From NCBI GenBank assembly GCA_036676355.1, contig JAKFDA010000016.1, positions 11,217 through 75,216 on the forward strand: a stretch of DNA of 64,000 bases. Reading direction: 5' to 3'. The DNA is from ZC4RG42 sp036676355 (GTDB lineage: Bacteria > Pseudomonadota > Gammaproteobacteria > Burkholderiales > SG8-39). Within the stretch, counting starts at the first letter, position 1. Each line of letters opens with the position of its first letter. This document shows, piece after piece, positions 42,746-53,619 of this stretch. Made by a program: the position numbers and the translations under genes. The notes under the pieces were generated by a model, which was not told the origin of the DNA, made no database searches, and was given only the letters and a program-made list of their open reading frames with translations.

Positions 42746-44085
42746 GCACCGCGTACATCGGCGTCCTGTATGCAATCGCGACGTTTGTCTTCCTGTTTTC
42801 CGGCATGCCGATCGCGTTCGCCATCGGTGCCGTCGCGCTGCTGTTCATGTTCTTTTTCATGCCGCCGGTGCAGTTGCTGTTTGTGGCGGAAACGATCTAC
42901 TCCGAACTCAACAGTTTCACGCTGCTGACGATTCCCTTGTTCATTCTCATGGGCGCGGCGATCGGCAAGTCGCGTGCGGGCTCCGATCTCTACAACTCAC
43001 TCAATCGCTGGCTCTACAAAATTCCCGGTGGGCTTGGCGTCGCAAATACCTTGGCCTGCTCGGTATTCGCCGCAATGTGCGGATCGTCGCCCGCCACATG
43101 CGCCGCAATTGGCTCATCCGGAATTCCCGAGATGCGTAAGCGCGGTTACTCCGAACGGTTGACTACAGGTCTTATCGCGGCGGGCGGCACGCTGGGTATA
43201 TTGATCCCGCCTTCATTGACGCTGATTCTCTACGGCCTGGCGACCGAACAATCGATCGGCAGGTTGTTCATGGCCGGCGTCGGCCCGGGTCTGATGCTCA
43301 CGATTCTGTTCGCGGCGTGGGTGATGTTGCGATTCTCGCGCGAAAAAAGGGCCGCATTGAAATCGGGCAACACCGAGGCCGCCCGCATTTTCGAGGCGCA
43401 GGAGGCCTACGGCTGGCGTGATCGCTTGCAAACGCTGCCGCGTCTGACGCCCTTCGTGCTGCTGATCCTGCTCGTCATGGTTGCGCTGTATGGTGGCTGG
43501 GCGACGCCCTCGGAAATCGCAGGCGTCGGTGCCTTCGGCGCGCTGGTGATGGTGATGATCGTCTATGGCTGCTGGCGCTGGTCCGATCTCAAGGTGATTC
43601 TCTCGGGTACGGCGCGCGAGTCGACGATGATCATGCTGATCATCGCAATGTCTTTCCTCTATACCTATGTGATGAGCTACCTGCACATCACGCAGGCCGC
43701 CGCGCATTGGCTCGTATCGCTGGAAATGGGCAGATGGGAATTCTTCTTCTGGGTGAACATTCTGCTCATCGTGCTCGGTTTCTTCCTGCCTCCGGTTGCG
43801 ATCATTCTGATGGTTATGCCGATTCTGATGCCGGCGCTTGAGGCGCTGAATATCGATCTCATCTGGTTCGGCGTGACGATGACCATCGTGATGGAAATGG
43901 GCCTGATTCATCCACCGGTCGGACTTAACCTGTTCGTGATCAATGGCATCGCGCCGGACATCCATCTAAAGGAAATCATGTGGGGAGTGGTGCCGTTCCT
44001 GTTGCTGATGGTGCTTGGCATCGTTCTGCTGTGCGTGTTCCCTGAGATCGCGATGTGGCTGCCCTCGCGATACCACGGCGCATGA
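42742..44085 (+). CDS. dctM: TRAP transporter large permease subunit (DctM type)
   Basis: 447 residues with about twelve TM helices. DctM blocks are AFAAMCGSSPATCAAIGSSG-like CSVFAAMCGSSPATCAAIG, GGTLGILIPPSLTLILYG and EMGLIHPPVGLNLFVI. It is the Na+-coupled transport subunit. mdcA starts three bases after its stop, so transporter and decarboxylase are one transcript. Confidence 0.93.
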   Translation: MSTAYIGVLYAIATFVFLFSGMPIAFAIGAVALLFMFFFMPPVQLLFVAETIYSELNSFTLLTIPLFILMGAAIGKSRAGSDLYNSLNRWLYKIPGGLGVANTLACSVFAAMCGSSPATCAAIGSSGIPEMRKRGYSERLTTGLIAAGGTLGILIPPSLTLILYGLATEQSIGRLFMAGVGPGLMLTILFAAWVMLRFSREKRAALKSGNTEAARIFEAQEAYGWRDRLQTLPRLTPFVLLILLVMVALYGGWATPSEIAGVGAFGALVMVMIVYGCWRWSDLKVILSGTARESTMIMLIIAMSFLYTYVMSYLHITQAAAHWLVSLEMGRWEFFFWVNILLIVLGFFLPPVAIILMVMPILMPALEALNIDLIWFGVTMTIVMEMGLIHPPVGLNLFVINGIAPDIHLKEIMWGVVPFLLLMVLGIVLLCVFPEIAMWLPSRYHGA

Positions 44086-44088
44086 GCG

Positions 44089-45756
44089 ATGGACGCGCCG
44101 ACAGTGAACACTTCGACCCGGGACTGGCACGATGGTGTGAGATCCAAAGCGGCAAGGCTCGAACGCGCGGCGGCGCTCGCCGTCGGCAAGCGAGTCGAAG
44201 CGCCGCAGACGACGGCGCTACTGGAATGCATCCTGGAGCCGGGCGACCGGGTTTGCATCGAGGGCAATAATCAAAAGCAGGCGGATTTTCTTGCCGCAAG
44301 CCTGGTGCACACCGATCCCGCGCGCGTGCACGATCTGCATCTGGTCCAGTCGGTCCTTGCGTTGCCGGAGCATATGGAGTTGATCGAGCGCGGCCAGGTC
44401 AGTCGCATCGATTTCTCTTTCTCAGGACCGCAAGCCGGGCGACTTGCACGTCTGGTCGAGCGCGGCAAGATTCGCATCGGCGCGATCCACACCTATCTCG
44501 AACTGTTCGCGCGCTACTTCATCGACCTTACGCCTAATGTGTCGCTGATTGCCGCGCAAGCCGCGGATACCGCGGGAAATCTTTACACCGGGCCGAACAC
44601 CGAAGACACGCCAGCGATCGTCGAGGCGACCGCATTCAAGAACGGAATCGTGATTGCGCAGGTCAACGAGGTACTCGATACCCTGCCGCGTGTCGACATA
44701 CCGGCCGACTGGGTCGATTTCGTGGTGCCTGCACCGAGACCGCATTACATCGAACCGCTATTCACGCGCGATCCGGCACAGATCACTGAGATTCAGATTT
44801 TGATGGCGATGATCGCGATCAAAGGGGTGTACGCCGAATACGGCGTGACGCGACTCAATCACGGCATTGGTTTCGATACCGCGGCTATCGAATTGCTATT
44901 GCCGACGTACGGTGAGTCGCTCGGGTTGCGCGGCAAGATTTGCACGCACTGGGCGGTCAATCCGCATCCAACCCTCATGCCCGCGATCGAGGCCGGGTTC
45001 GTGCAATCGATTCATTGCTTCGGTTCCGAAGTCGGCATGGAGCGCTACATCGCCGCGCGGCCCGACGTGTTTTTCACCGGACGCGACGGCTCGCTGCGGT
45101 CGAATCGTGCGTTCTGTCAGGCTGCCGGACATTACGCATGCGACCTGTTCATCGGGTCCACTTTGCAGATCGACCTGGAGGGCAACAGTTCGACCGCGAC
45201 CAGGGGACGCATCGCCGGATTCGGCGGCGCGCCGAACATGGGTTCGGATGCGCGGGGTCGACGTCACGCATCTGAAACGTGGTTGCGCGCGGGGCGTGAA
45301 GCGCGGCGCCACAAAGCCATGCCGCGCGGACAGAAGCTCGTGGTGCAGATCGTCGAAACCTTTCGCGAACACATGACGCCGACGTTCGTCGAAAGACTCG
45401 ATGCGTGGGATTTTGTGCAGAGCGCGAACATGGATGTACCGCCGGTGATGATTTACGGTGAAGACCTGACACACATCATTACCGAAGAAGGCATCGCCAA
45501 TCTGCTGCTGTGCGATACGCCGGAGGAACGTAAGCAGGCGATTCGCGGCATTGCCGGATATACGCCGGTCGGCCTGGCGCGCGATGTTCGCATGGTGGAG
45601 AACCTGCGCGACCGCGGTGTCATTCGGCGGCCGGAGGATATCGGCGTTGCGCGTCGCGAGGCGACGCGCGACTTGCTGGCCGCGCGTTCGGTCAAGGATC
45701 TGGTACTCGCGTCGGGCGGGTTGTATGAGCCGCCCACGCGCTTCCGTAACTGGTAA
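44089..45756 (+). CDS. mdcA: Malonate decarboxylase alpha subunit (acetyl-S-ACP:malonate ACP transferase)
   Basis: 555 residues, the standard size for MdcA. Recognisable stretches include VEAPQTTALLECILEPGDRV, VHDLHLVQSVLALPEHME, NVSLIAAQAADTAGNLYTGP and FGGAPNMGSDARGRRHASETW, the last trimmed to FGGAPNMGSDARGRRHA. MdcA swaps acetate for malonate on the MdcC prosthetic thiol. First of seven contiguous mdc genes. Confidence 0.95.
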   Translation: MDAPTVNTSTRDWHDGVRSKAARLERAAALAVGKRVEAPQTTALLECILEPGDRVCIEGNNQKQADFLAASLVHTDPARVHDLHLVQSVLALPEHMELIERGQVSRIDFSFSGPQAGRLARLVERGKIRIGAIHTYLELFARYFIDLTPNVSLIAAQAADTAGNLYTGPNTEDTPAIVEATAFKNGIVIAQVNEVLDTLPRVDIPADWVDFVVPAPRPHYIEPLFTRDPAQITEIQILMAMIAIKGVYAEYGVTRLNHGIGFDTAAIELLLPTYGESLGLRGKICTHWAVNPHPTLMPAIEAGFVQSIHCFGSEVGMERYIAARPDVFFTGRDGSLRSNRAFCQAAGHYACDLFIGSTLQIDLEGNSSTATRGRIAGFGGAPNMGSDARGRRHASETWLRAGREARRHKAMPRGQKLVVQIVETFREHMTPTFVERLDAWDFVQSANMDVPPVMIYGEDLTHIITEEGIANLLLCDTPEERKQAIRGIAGYTPVGLARDVRMVENLRDRGVIRRPEDIGVARREATRDLLAARSVKDLVLASGGLYEPPTRFRNW

Positions 45757-45777
45757 CTCAGCGCGTCGGAGTTCGTA

Positions 45778-46092
45778 ATGGAGCAGTTGCAATTCCAAGT
45801 GCCGAGTCGCGCGCAGTCTCAACGTCGGGACGCCGTGCTCGTCGGTGTTGTCGGTAGCGGGAACTGCGAGGTGTTGCTCGAGGCGACAACGGCCGACGCG
45901 ATGTGCGTTGCAACGATCCATACGGCCGCGCATGGATTCGCCGACATCTGGCGGCGGGTGATCGAGGACTTCGCCATACGTCGTAATGCCGGCGGTCTGC
46001 GCGTCGAAATCAACGATGTCGGCGCGACGCCCGCGGTTGTGACGCTGCGTCTTTATCAGGCGATCGAAGCCTGGGAGAGCGGCGATGCGTAA
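45778..46092 (+). CDS. mdcC: Malonate decarboxylase delta subunit (acyl-carrier protein)
   Basis: 104 residues. The carrier site is the Ser in VGVVGSGNCEVLLEATT (Ser27), which receives 2'-(5''-phosphoribosyl)-3'-dephospho-CoA from MdcG. The C-terminal half NAGGLRVEINDVGATPAVVT follows the family. It overlaps mdcD by eight bases. It carries the malonyl and acetyl thioesters between MdcA and MdcDE. Confidence 0.94.
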   Translation: MEQLQFQVPSRAQSQRRDAVLVGVVGSGNCEVLLEATTADAMCVATIHTAAHGFADIWRRVIEDFAIRRNAGGLRVEINDVGATPAVVTLRLYQAIEAWESGDA

Positions 46093-46969
46093 GGGCTATT
46101 ACGAAGCGTCCGCACGGGATCGCATCCGCGGTGTGATCGACCCCGGCTCGTGGCGCGAGTTCATTCCGCCGTCGGAACGCATCACCAGTCCCCATTTGCC
46201 GCTGCTCGATCAGCCCGTTGCATTTGACGATGGGATCGTCGTCGGCGCCGGCCGGCTGGGCGGCAAGGACGTTTTGATCGCAGCGCAGGAAGGTCGCTTT
46301 CTCGGTGGCGCGGTGGGGGAAGTTCATGGCGCGAAGCTGGTTGGACTGATCGAACGCGCCGTGAAGACCCGGCCGTCCGCCGTAGTCCTTCTGCTCGACT
46401 CGGGCGGGGTTCGGTTGCATGAGGCGAACGCCGGTCTGATCGCCGTCTCGGAAATCATGCGGGCGATCCTGCGTGCGCGCGTGCAAGGCGTAAAATTCGT
46501 CGGCGTCATCGGCGGCAGTTGCGGCTGCTTCGGCGGCATGGGCTTGGTGGCGCGTTGTTGTGATGTGCTCCTCATGTCGGAGGAAGGCAGACTGGGAATG
46601 TCCGGACCGGAAGTGATCGAAACGGTTCGCGGTGTCGAGGAATTCGATTCACGCGATCGCGCGCTGGTATGGCGGGTCACCGGTGGCAAGCATCGCTATC
46701 TGATCGGCGAAGTCGACATGCTCGTCGACGACGATGTTGCGCAGTTCCGCGCCGCCATCGCGCGGGCGCTCGAAGCGCCGGCCGAGTTTTCGCTCGAAGG
46801 ACTCGAGCGCGAACATGACATGCTGGCGCGACGTTGGTCCCGTTTTGCAGACGCGAATGACGCGCGCGATATATGGGCGGGCCTGGGCATCCCGGATGTC
46901 ACTCGCATGGCGCTTATGAGCACGGAAGAATTTACGCGCGCCTCGGAAAATGTCCGGGAGCGGCCATGA
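46085..46969 (+). CDS. mdcD: Malonate decarboxylase beta subunit
   Basis: 294 residues with a crotonase-like carboxyltransferase fold. It begins SARDRIRGVIDPGSWREFIP and contains VVLLLDSGGVRLHEANAGLI, GVIGGSCGCFGGMGLVARC and LGMSGPEVIETVRG. With MdcE it decarboxylates malonyl-S-ACP to acetyl-S-ACP without biotin. Overlaps mdcC and, by ATGA, mdcE. Confidence 0.95.
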   Translation: MRKGYYEASARDRIRGVIDPGSWREFIPPSERITSPHLPLLDQPVAFDDGIVVGAGRLGGKDVLIAAQEGRFLGGAVGEVHGAKLVGLIERAVKTRPSAVVLLLDSGGVRLHEANAGLIAVSEIMRAILRARVQGVKFVGVIGGSCGCFGGMGLVARCCDVLLMSEEGRLGMSGPEVIETVRGVEEFDSRDRALVWRVTGGKHRYLIGEVDMLVDDDVAQFRAAIARALEAPAEFSLEGLEREHDMLARRWSRFADANDARDIWAGLGIPDVTRMALMSTEEFTRASENVRERP

Positions 46970-47679
46970 CGCGACGCGACACGCTCGAACGCCTGTTTCC
47001 ATCCGGCTGGCAAGACGACGCCGAGTTCGATAACGGTTTCGCCGGCACGGGGATGTGCAGCGGCGAATCGATTCGCTACATCGGCGTGGAGAACGCCACT
47101 GAAGTGGGCGTCGATCAGGCGCTCGCAATGGCGCGGCTGGTGCTCGATACCGTGAAGCAGCATGCGCAGCGCGCGATCCTTTTTCTGCTGGATACCCAGG
47201 GCCAGCGGCTGCGCAAGCGTGACGAGTTGCTTGGATTGAACGGCTACATGGCGCATCTCGCAAAATGCGTCGAGTTGGCGCGCGCGCGCAATCATCCGAT
47301 TCTCAGCCTGGTGTATGGCGAGGCGGTAAGCGGGGGCTACCTCGCGACCGGGATGATGGCCGACGCCTGTTATGCATTGAGCGATGCGCAGATTCAGGTC
47401 ATGAACCTGCCCTCGATGGCGCGCATTACCAGGATACCGCTCGAACATCTCGAACAACTTTCGGAACACTCGCCGGTGTTTTCGCCCGGCGTGGCGAATT
47501 ACGCGCAGATGGGCCATCTGCAGGAAATCTGGGACGGAGAATTGGCAGCCAGACTTGCGCATGCGCTTTCGCGCATGCGCGAGGCGGTGCCGGCCGATCA
47601 GCGCATGGCGCTGGGGCAACAGCGTGGTGGTCGTTGTGTCGCTTATGAAGTCGCGCAGCGTGTGGAACACGGCGCCTGA
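46966..47679 (+). CDS. mdcE: Malonate decarboxylase gamma subunit
   Basis: 237 residues starting MTRRDTLERLFPSGWQDD at the ATGA overlap with mdcD. Carboxyltransferase-type motifs are VYGEAVSGGYLATGMMADAC and MNLPSMARITRIPLEHLE. It forms the second half of the decarboxylase active site with MdcD. Its 3' end overlaps mdcG by 35 bases. Confidence 0.94.
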   Translation: MTRRDTLERLFPSGWQDDAEFDNGFAGTGMCSGESIRYIGVENATEVGVDQALAMARLVLDTVKQHAQRAILFLLDTQGQRLRKRDELLGLNGYMAHLAKCVELARARNHPILSLVYGEAVSGGYLATGMMADACYALSDAQIQVMNLPSMARITRIPLEHLEQLSEHSPVFSPGVANYAQMGHLQEIWDGELAARLAHALSRMREAVPADQRMALGQQRGGRCVAYEVAQRVEHGA

Positions 47680-48355
47680 GCCGGAGCGACATCATTTCGC
47701 CTGGTGCGCGCGCGATGCGGCGTGTTCTGCCCGTCTGGTTCAAAGCGGCTGCACACCGGAAGAGGAAGCGATTAATCTGCTGGGCGTCTGGCTGCGTGCT
47801 GAACGGCCGCTAATTGTCGCACGCCAGCCACCAGGATATCGACGTGGTGCAGAGCGCGTTGTGCTCGGTCTTCCTCTGCCCCTTGCTCAGAGTAAGCGGC
47901 GCCTCGCGTTTTCGATTCCGCGTGTGCACATAGCGCGCTTGAGTCTGCCGCCGCAGTTGTCCGAGGTGCGCCATGCAATGCCTGCCTCGTGGCAACCGAC
48001 CGTCGATAAACTGCTCGCGTCATCTCAAGTTACCGCGGCCGCACCACGCGTGTACGGATCGGCTGCCATGCAGGCGCTCACCGGAGAAGCTTGCATGGAC
48101 GACGGCTCGGATCTCGATTTGCTTTTCAGTCCTGCGGCATGGCCGGATGTGATGCTTTTGGTCGATACGCTGGCGTGCATGAGCGTCGACGAAAGGGGCC
48201 GGCGTATCGATGGTGAAATTCGAGCGCCGAGCGGCAAGGCGGTTGCGTGGCGCGAGTTGTCGCAACGCCCGTCGCGTTTGCTATGCAAATATTTGCACGG
48301 TGCGGAACTGATCGATACCGAAGCATATGCATCGGAGTTCGCGGATGCAGGTTGA
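47645..48355 (+). CDS. mdcG: Phosphoribosyl-dephospho-CoA transferase (holo-ACP synthase of malonate decarboxylase)
   Basis: 236 residues from ATG 47645. The nucleotidyltransferase signature is YGSAAMQALTGEACMDDGSD followed by LDLLF; the two Asp of GSDLD bind metal. MdcG attaches the triphosphoribosyl-dephospho-CoA made by MdcB to Ser of MdcC. The start lies 35 bases inside mdcE, so a later GTG (47657 region) cannot be excluded. It overlaps mdcB by 11 bases. Confidence 0.88.
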   Translation: MKSRSVWNTAPEPERHHFAWCARDAACSARLVQSGCTPEEEAINLLGVWLRAERPLIVARQPPGYRRGAERVVLGLPLPLAQSKRRLAFSIPRVHIARLSLPPQLSEVRHAMPASWQPTVDKLLASSQVTAAAPRVYGSAAMQALTGEACMDDGSDLDLLFSPAAWPDVMLLVDTLACMSVDERGRRIDGEIRAPSGKAVAWRELSQRPSRLLCKYLHGAELIDTEAYASEFADAG

Positions 48356-49232
48356 ACGCGCCTTGCTGACCGGCACGCCAGGCTCGCGGCCGGGCCGGTC
48401 ATTCACTGCAGCGGAAATCGACCACGCAGCGATCGAAGCCTTGCGAGTCGAGTTGTCGCTGCATCCGAAGCCCGGTCTCGTGACACCGACGAGTCGCGGT
48501 AGCCATACCGATATGGATCATCACACTTTGGCTGCGGGTATCGCAGCGCTGCAAGGCTATTTCGGCGATTGCGTAATGCTCGGCCGTCGCAATGCGTCGC
48601 TACGGGCGTTGCAGAAGCGCGGTCTCGCGGCGGAGGCGGAAATGTTTTGCGCCACGGGAGGAGTCAACACGCACAAGGGCGCGATCTTCTCGCTCGGTTT
48701 GCTGAGCGCCGCCTGCGGATTGCAATCGTTGCCCGCAGGAAGAACGCATGCCGGCTGCATTGCGTCGATTGTTTCTGCTCGCTGGGGCAAAGCGCTGCAC
48801 GCCGATATACGGCGAATACGCGCCGCCTCGTTCGCGTCGACCCATGGCGAGCGCGTGTTGTTGCGCGATAACATTCCCGGCGCGCGCGAGCACGCGGCGG
48901 CCGGCTTTCCGATTCTTCACTCGGTCACTTTGCCCGCGCTGCGCACGGGATTGCGATGTGGCACTCCGCGCCGCGCGCTGCTGCATGCGCTGGTTGCGAC
49001 GATCGCCGTGCTGCCGGACACGAATATTATTCACCGCGGAGGTGTGCAATCGTTGCGCTGGGTGCATTCCACTGCGCATGCTTTCATATCCAATGGTGGC
49101 GTATTTGCGAACGCCTGGGAAGCGAGGCTCCAATCGATGTGTGACGGCTTCGTTGCGCGCGGGCTGAGTCCGGGCGGCAGTGCGGATCTGCTGGCGTGTG
49201 CCTGGTTCATGCATCGACTCGAACGTCCGTGA
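48345..49232 (+). CDS. mdcB: Triphosphoribosyl-dephospho-CoA synthase
   Basis: 295 residues of the CitG/MdcB family. The key stretches are LSLHPKPGLVTPTSRGSHTD, DHHTLAAGIAALQGYF and ATGGVNTHKGAIFSLGLLSA. It makes the prosthetic-group precursor from ATP and dephospho-CoA. In many clusters mdcB follows mdcA, but here it comes after mdcG. The stop overlaps the mdcH GTG (GTGA). Confidence 0.92.
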   Translation: MQVERALLTGTPGSRPGRSFTAAEIDHAAIEALRVELSLHPKPGLVTPTSRGSHTDMDHHTLAAGIAALQGYFGDCVMLGRRNASLRALQKRGLAAEAEMFCATGGVNTHKGAIFSLGLLSAACGLQSLPAGRTHAGCIASIVSARWGKALHADIRRIRAASFASTHGERVLLRDNIPGAREHAAAGFPILHSVTLPALRTGLRCGTPRRALLHALVATIAVLPDTNIIHRGGVQSLRWVHSTAHAFISNGGVFANAWEARLQSMCDGFVARGLSPGGSADLLACAWFMHRLERP

Positions 49233-50152
49233 GCATTGCGATCCTTTGCTCCGGGCAGGGCGGTCAAACCCCTGACATGCTGGAGCGCTGGAAAGGCGAC
49301 GAGCGTTATCGGACTGCCTGCGCCATGTTGGCATCGAACCTGCCGTGGGACGTGGCAGATCTAGCGCGCGACCAGCAACGTTCCACGCTGAATCGCTACG
49401 CACAGCCGCTTATTTGTCTGTATCAAATGAGCGTTTGGTCGGCGTTGTCGCAGCGAGGATTGCATGCCGATGTGGTCGCCGGTTACAGCGTGGGGGAGTT
49501 GGCGGCCTATGGAGTGAACGGTGCGTTGGCCGGCAGCGATGTCCTGCGCGCGGCTTTGGCGCGCGCGCAGGCCATGGACGGGGCAACACCATCAGATTCC
49601 GGAATGCTGGCAGTGCGCGGTGTTCGATTGCGGGATATTGAGGTGCTTGTAGCGCACAGCGACGCGCAGATCGCCATTCGCAATGCCCAGGACCATGCGG
49701 TTCTCGGCGGACCACGTGCCGCGCTCGCGCAAGTCGAACAGGCAATTCGACAGCGCTTCAACGCGCATGTGGTTCGATTGCCCATTACCGTGCCGGCGCA
49801 CACCGCTCACCTCAATGCGGCTGTCCCGGTATTCCACAAAGCGCTTTCAACGCTGCAATGGGGTGCGTTCAATGTGCCGGTCATCGCGGGAATCGACGGC
49901 CGCAGCGTGCGATCCAAGACCGACGCGATTGATTCTTTGAGCAGACAACTTGCTGAACCGATCGACTGGCAGACGGTGCTGGAAACGTTGGTTGAGCTGG
50001 ACGTGACCACCGCGCTGGAACTGGGCCCCGGCACAGCACTTTCCCGCATGCTTTTGGAGCGGGCGCCCCACGTAGCGGTACGTGCGTTAAGCGACTTTGC
50101 GACGCTCGGGGGTGCTGCCGACTGGGCGCTGCAGCACGCGGCTCTACGCTAG
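49229..50152 (+). CDS. mdcH: Malonyl-CoA:ACP transacylase of the malonate decarboxylase
   Basis: 307 residues of the FabD fold. GSGQGGQ-like LCSGQGGQTPDM opens the domain; the nucleophile is in VAGYSVGELAAYG (GxSxG) and the partner His in TVPAHTAHL. MdcH loads the first malonyl group on MdcC. GTG 49229 overlaps the mdcB stop. Last gene of the operon; no clear terminator follows. Confidence 0.93.
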   Translation: MSIAILCSGQGGQTPDMLERWKGDERYRTACAMLASNLPWDVADLARDQQRSTLNRYAQPLICLYQMSVWSALSQRGLHADVVAGYSVGELAAYGVNGALAGSDVLRAALARAQAMDGATPSDSGMLAVRGVRLRDIEVLVAHSDAQIAIRNAQDHAVLGGPRAALAQVEQAIRQRFNAHVVRLPITVPAHTAHLNAAVPVFHKALSTLQWGAFNVPVIAGIDGRSVRSKTDAIDSLSRQLAEPIDWQTVLETLVELDVTTALELGPGTALSRMLLERAPHVAVRALSDFATLGGAADWALQHAALR

Positions 50153-50302
50153 GGCAGGCCGCGTGCCGCGGGGCGTAAGCGGCCCGTTGCCCTTCCGACG
50201 ACGGCATTCTGATCCCGCGCAGCCGCCACTCGGCAAAGACTGCGTCGGCGGCAGCGCTTTTGCCGGCGTCGAAAAATCTTTATGGCGATGGCAGCGCCCA
50301 CT

Positions 50303-50329
50303 CTTGAAATCGGTGAGGGCCGCCCCTAT
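50303..50329 (+). promoter_or_regulatory. Sigma32-type heat-shock promoter of groESL
   Basis: CTTGAAA (50303-50309), a 13-base spacer and CCCCTAT (50323-50329) match the RpoH consensus (CTTGAAA / CCCCATnT). It ends two bases before the CIRCE element. Confidence 0.78.
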
Positions 50330-50331
50330 CA

Positions 50332-50358
50332 TTAGCACTCGTCGGAGTTGAGTGCTAA
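50332..50358 (+). promoter_or_regulatory. CIRCE element (HrcA operator)
   Basis: TTAGCACTC, nine bases, GAGTGCTAA: a perfect 9-9-9 CIRCE inverted repeat. It lies just after the sigma32-like promoter and 88 bases before groES, so HrcA bound here would block transcription. Confidence 0.96.
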
Positions 50359-50445
50359 AACACTCGGCCGACTCGAATTCAATGTGGGCGCTTCAGTAAA
50401 TGAAAGCACTCACTAACTCACACTAATTGATGGAGGGTATCTCGA

Positions 50446-50733
50446 ATGAAAATCCGTCCCCTGCATGACCGCGTGATCGTCAAGCGGTTGGAAGAAGAGC
50501 GCAAAACCGCGAGCGGTATCGTCATTCCAGACGCTGCCGCCGAGAAACCGGATCAGGGCGAGGTTCTCGCCGTCGGCAACGGCAAAATCCTGGAAGACGG
50601 CAAGGTGCGCCCGCTGGACGTGAAGGTCGGCGATCGCGTGCTGTTCGGCAAGTACTCAGGCCAGGCCGTCAAGGTCGAAGGCGAAGAACTGCTCGTGATG
50701 CGCGAAGAAGACATCATGGGCGTCGTCGCCTAA
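50446..50733 (+). CDS. groES: Co-chaperonin GroES
   Basis: 95 residues, full length. Opens MKIRPLHDRVIVKRLEEERK and carries the mobile loop (KTASGIVIPDAAAEKPDQGE) and the GKYSGQAVKVEGEELLVMRE strand. Forms the heptameric lid of GroEL. GGAGGG precedes the ATG. It is transcribed with groEL under HrcA and probably RpoH control. Confidence 0.98.
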   Translation: MKIRPLHDRVIVKRLEEERKTASGIVIPDAAAEKPDQGEVLAVGNGKILEDGKVRPLDVKVGDRVLFGKYSGQAVKVEGEELLVMREEDIMGVVA

Positions 50734-50770
50734 TTAACCGAATTCGATACGGATATAGGAGTTCAGAAAC

Positions 50771-52423
<1,653 letters not shown>

Positions 52424-52468
52424 GCAGCGCGATTCGCGTTGCTACGTGTCCGGTTCACACCGAACGAC

Positions 52469-52499
52469 AAAAGCCCCGCGCGAGCGGGGCTTTTGTTTT
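52469..52499 (+). terminator. Rho-independent terminator after groEL
   Basis: An 11-bp stem AAAAGCCCCGC / GCGGGGCTTTT with GCGA loop, followed by GTTTT. Confidence 0.94.
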
Positions 52500-52531
52500 G
52501 TGCGTTCACGATTGCAAGCGGCGCGATTCTG

Positions 52532-52560
52532 TTGGCGCAGAAGGCCTTCCCCGCTATAAT
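52532..52560 (+). promoter_or_regulatory. Sigma70 promoter of tRNA-Phe
   Basis: TTGGCG (52532-52537), a 17-base spacer and a perfect TATAAT (52555-52560). The tRNA begins 79 bases after the -10. Confidence 0.65.
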
Positions 52561-52638
52561 CCGCGCTCCTTTCGACATCGTTGGCTCGGCTGGTCTGTGA
52601 GTCCGCGATTCCGATCCCGGCAATTCCGTAGTCCGGAC

Positions 52639-52714
<76 letters not shown>

Positions 52715-52938
52715 TAACCTTCCCTTCTCTCCCTAATTCTCTAGCAGGCCATTCACGCGCACTGCGTGCGCTTGCTTGCGTGCGTTTTTGCTTGTGCGGA
52801 ATCCATGGATCCACGATAGCGCTTATGGTCGGACTTGGCTCGCTGGATTCCGGCTGGCGCCGCGTCGCGCGCTATCAGAGAGATGGCCGGCGCGTCGTCG
52901 CGTTGACGCGGTAAGGCATTCCCGGCCGTCGGCGCAGG

Positions 52939-53619
52939 CTACTTCGCACCAGCGGACTCCAGCATCCTGACCATCGCGGTATACCCGAGGTCGCGCGCGA
53001 GTTGCAGCGGCGTGCGGCCGGCGCGGTCGGTGAGCCTGGTGCTCGCGCCGGCGTCGAGCAGTGCGCGCAAGGTAGCCTGATGGCGCGGCCCCCCGTCTCC
53101 CAAGACGATCGCTTCAATCAACGCAGTCCAGTGCAGGATGTTTACATGGTCGAGCGGGGCACCGACTGCAATCAGCTGCCGCACGATGCCATCGTGACCG
53201 AGGTGCGCGGCTGCGATCAGGGCCGTGCCATCGTAAGGGCTGGTGATGAGCTTCGCGCTCGCGCCGTTCGCCAGCAACACGCGCAACGTCTCTTCGTCGT
53301 CGGCGACCGCGGCGATGGTCACGGCGTCGTAGCGATCCTTCTCAAGTGCGTCGGGATCGGCGCCTGCGGCAAGAAGGGCTTTCACCGCCTCGCGCTGGCG
53401 CGCGAACGTGGCCACGTGCAGCGGCGTGCGGCCGTGGCCGTCGGTCTGGCGCAGCGCGTCGCGCTGGGCCGCGAGCCGGACCAGCGTAGGCAGGTCGCCG
53501 TGGTGTGCTGCGGCATGCAGGCCGGTATACGCCGCGATTTCCGCCGACGATGGCGGTACCTGTGCCAGGCCCGTGGCGGCCCACGTGAGCATCAGCACCG
53601 CCGCGGCGAGGCATTTCAC
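52939..53619 (-). CDS. Secreted ankyrin-repeat protein
   Basis: 226 residues from GTG 53619, which overlaps the upstream stop (GTGA). A signal peptide (KCLAAAVLMLTWAATGLAQ) precedes about five ankyrin repeats, for example TGLHAAAHHGDLPTLVRLA, RTPLHVATFARQREAVKALL and RTPLQLARDLGYTAMVRMLE. Periplasmic ankyrin proteins near haem or catalase genes are known in proteobacteria. Here the translationally linked partner is a GlcG/HbpS-like protein, so they may work together (inference). Confidence 0.78.
   Translation of the reverse strand: MKCLAAAVLMLTWAATGLAQVPPSSAEIAAYTGLHAAAHHGDLPTLVRLAAQRDALRQTDGHGRTPLHVATFARQREAVKALLAAGADPDALEKDRYDAVTIAAVADDEETLRVLLANGASAKLITSPYDGTALIAAAHLGHDGIVRQLIAVGAPLDHVNILHWTALIEAIVLGDGGPRHQATLRALLDAGASTRLTDRAGRTPLQLARDLGYTAMVRMLESAGAK

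Noticed and set aside
50153..50210. GC-rich partial inverted repeat after mdcH as a possible terminator
   Set aside because: Stem is imperfect and has no T-run.
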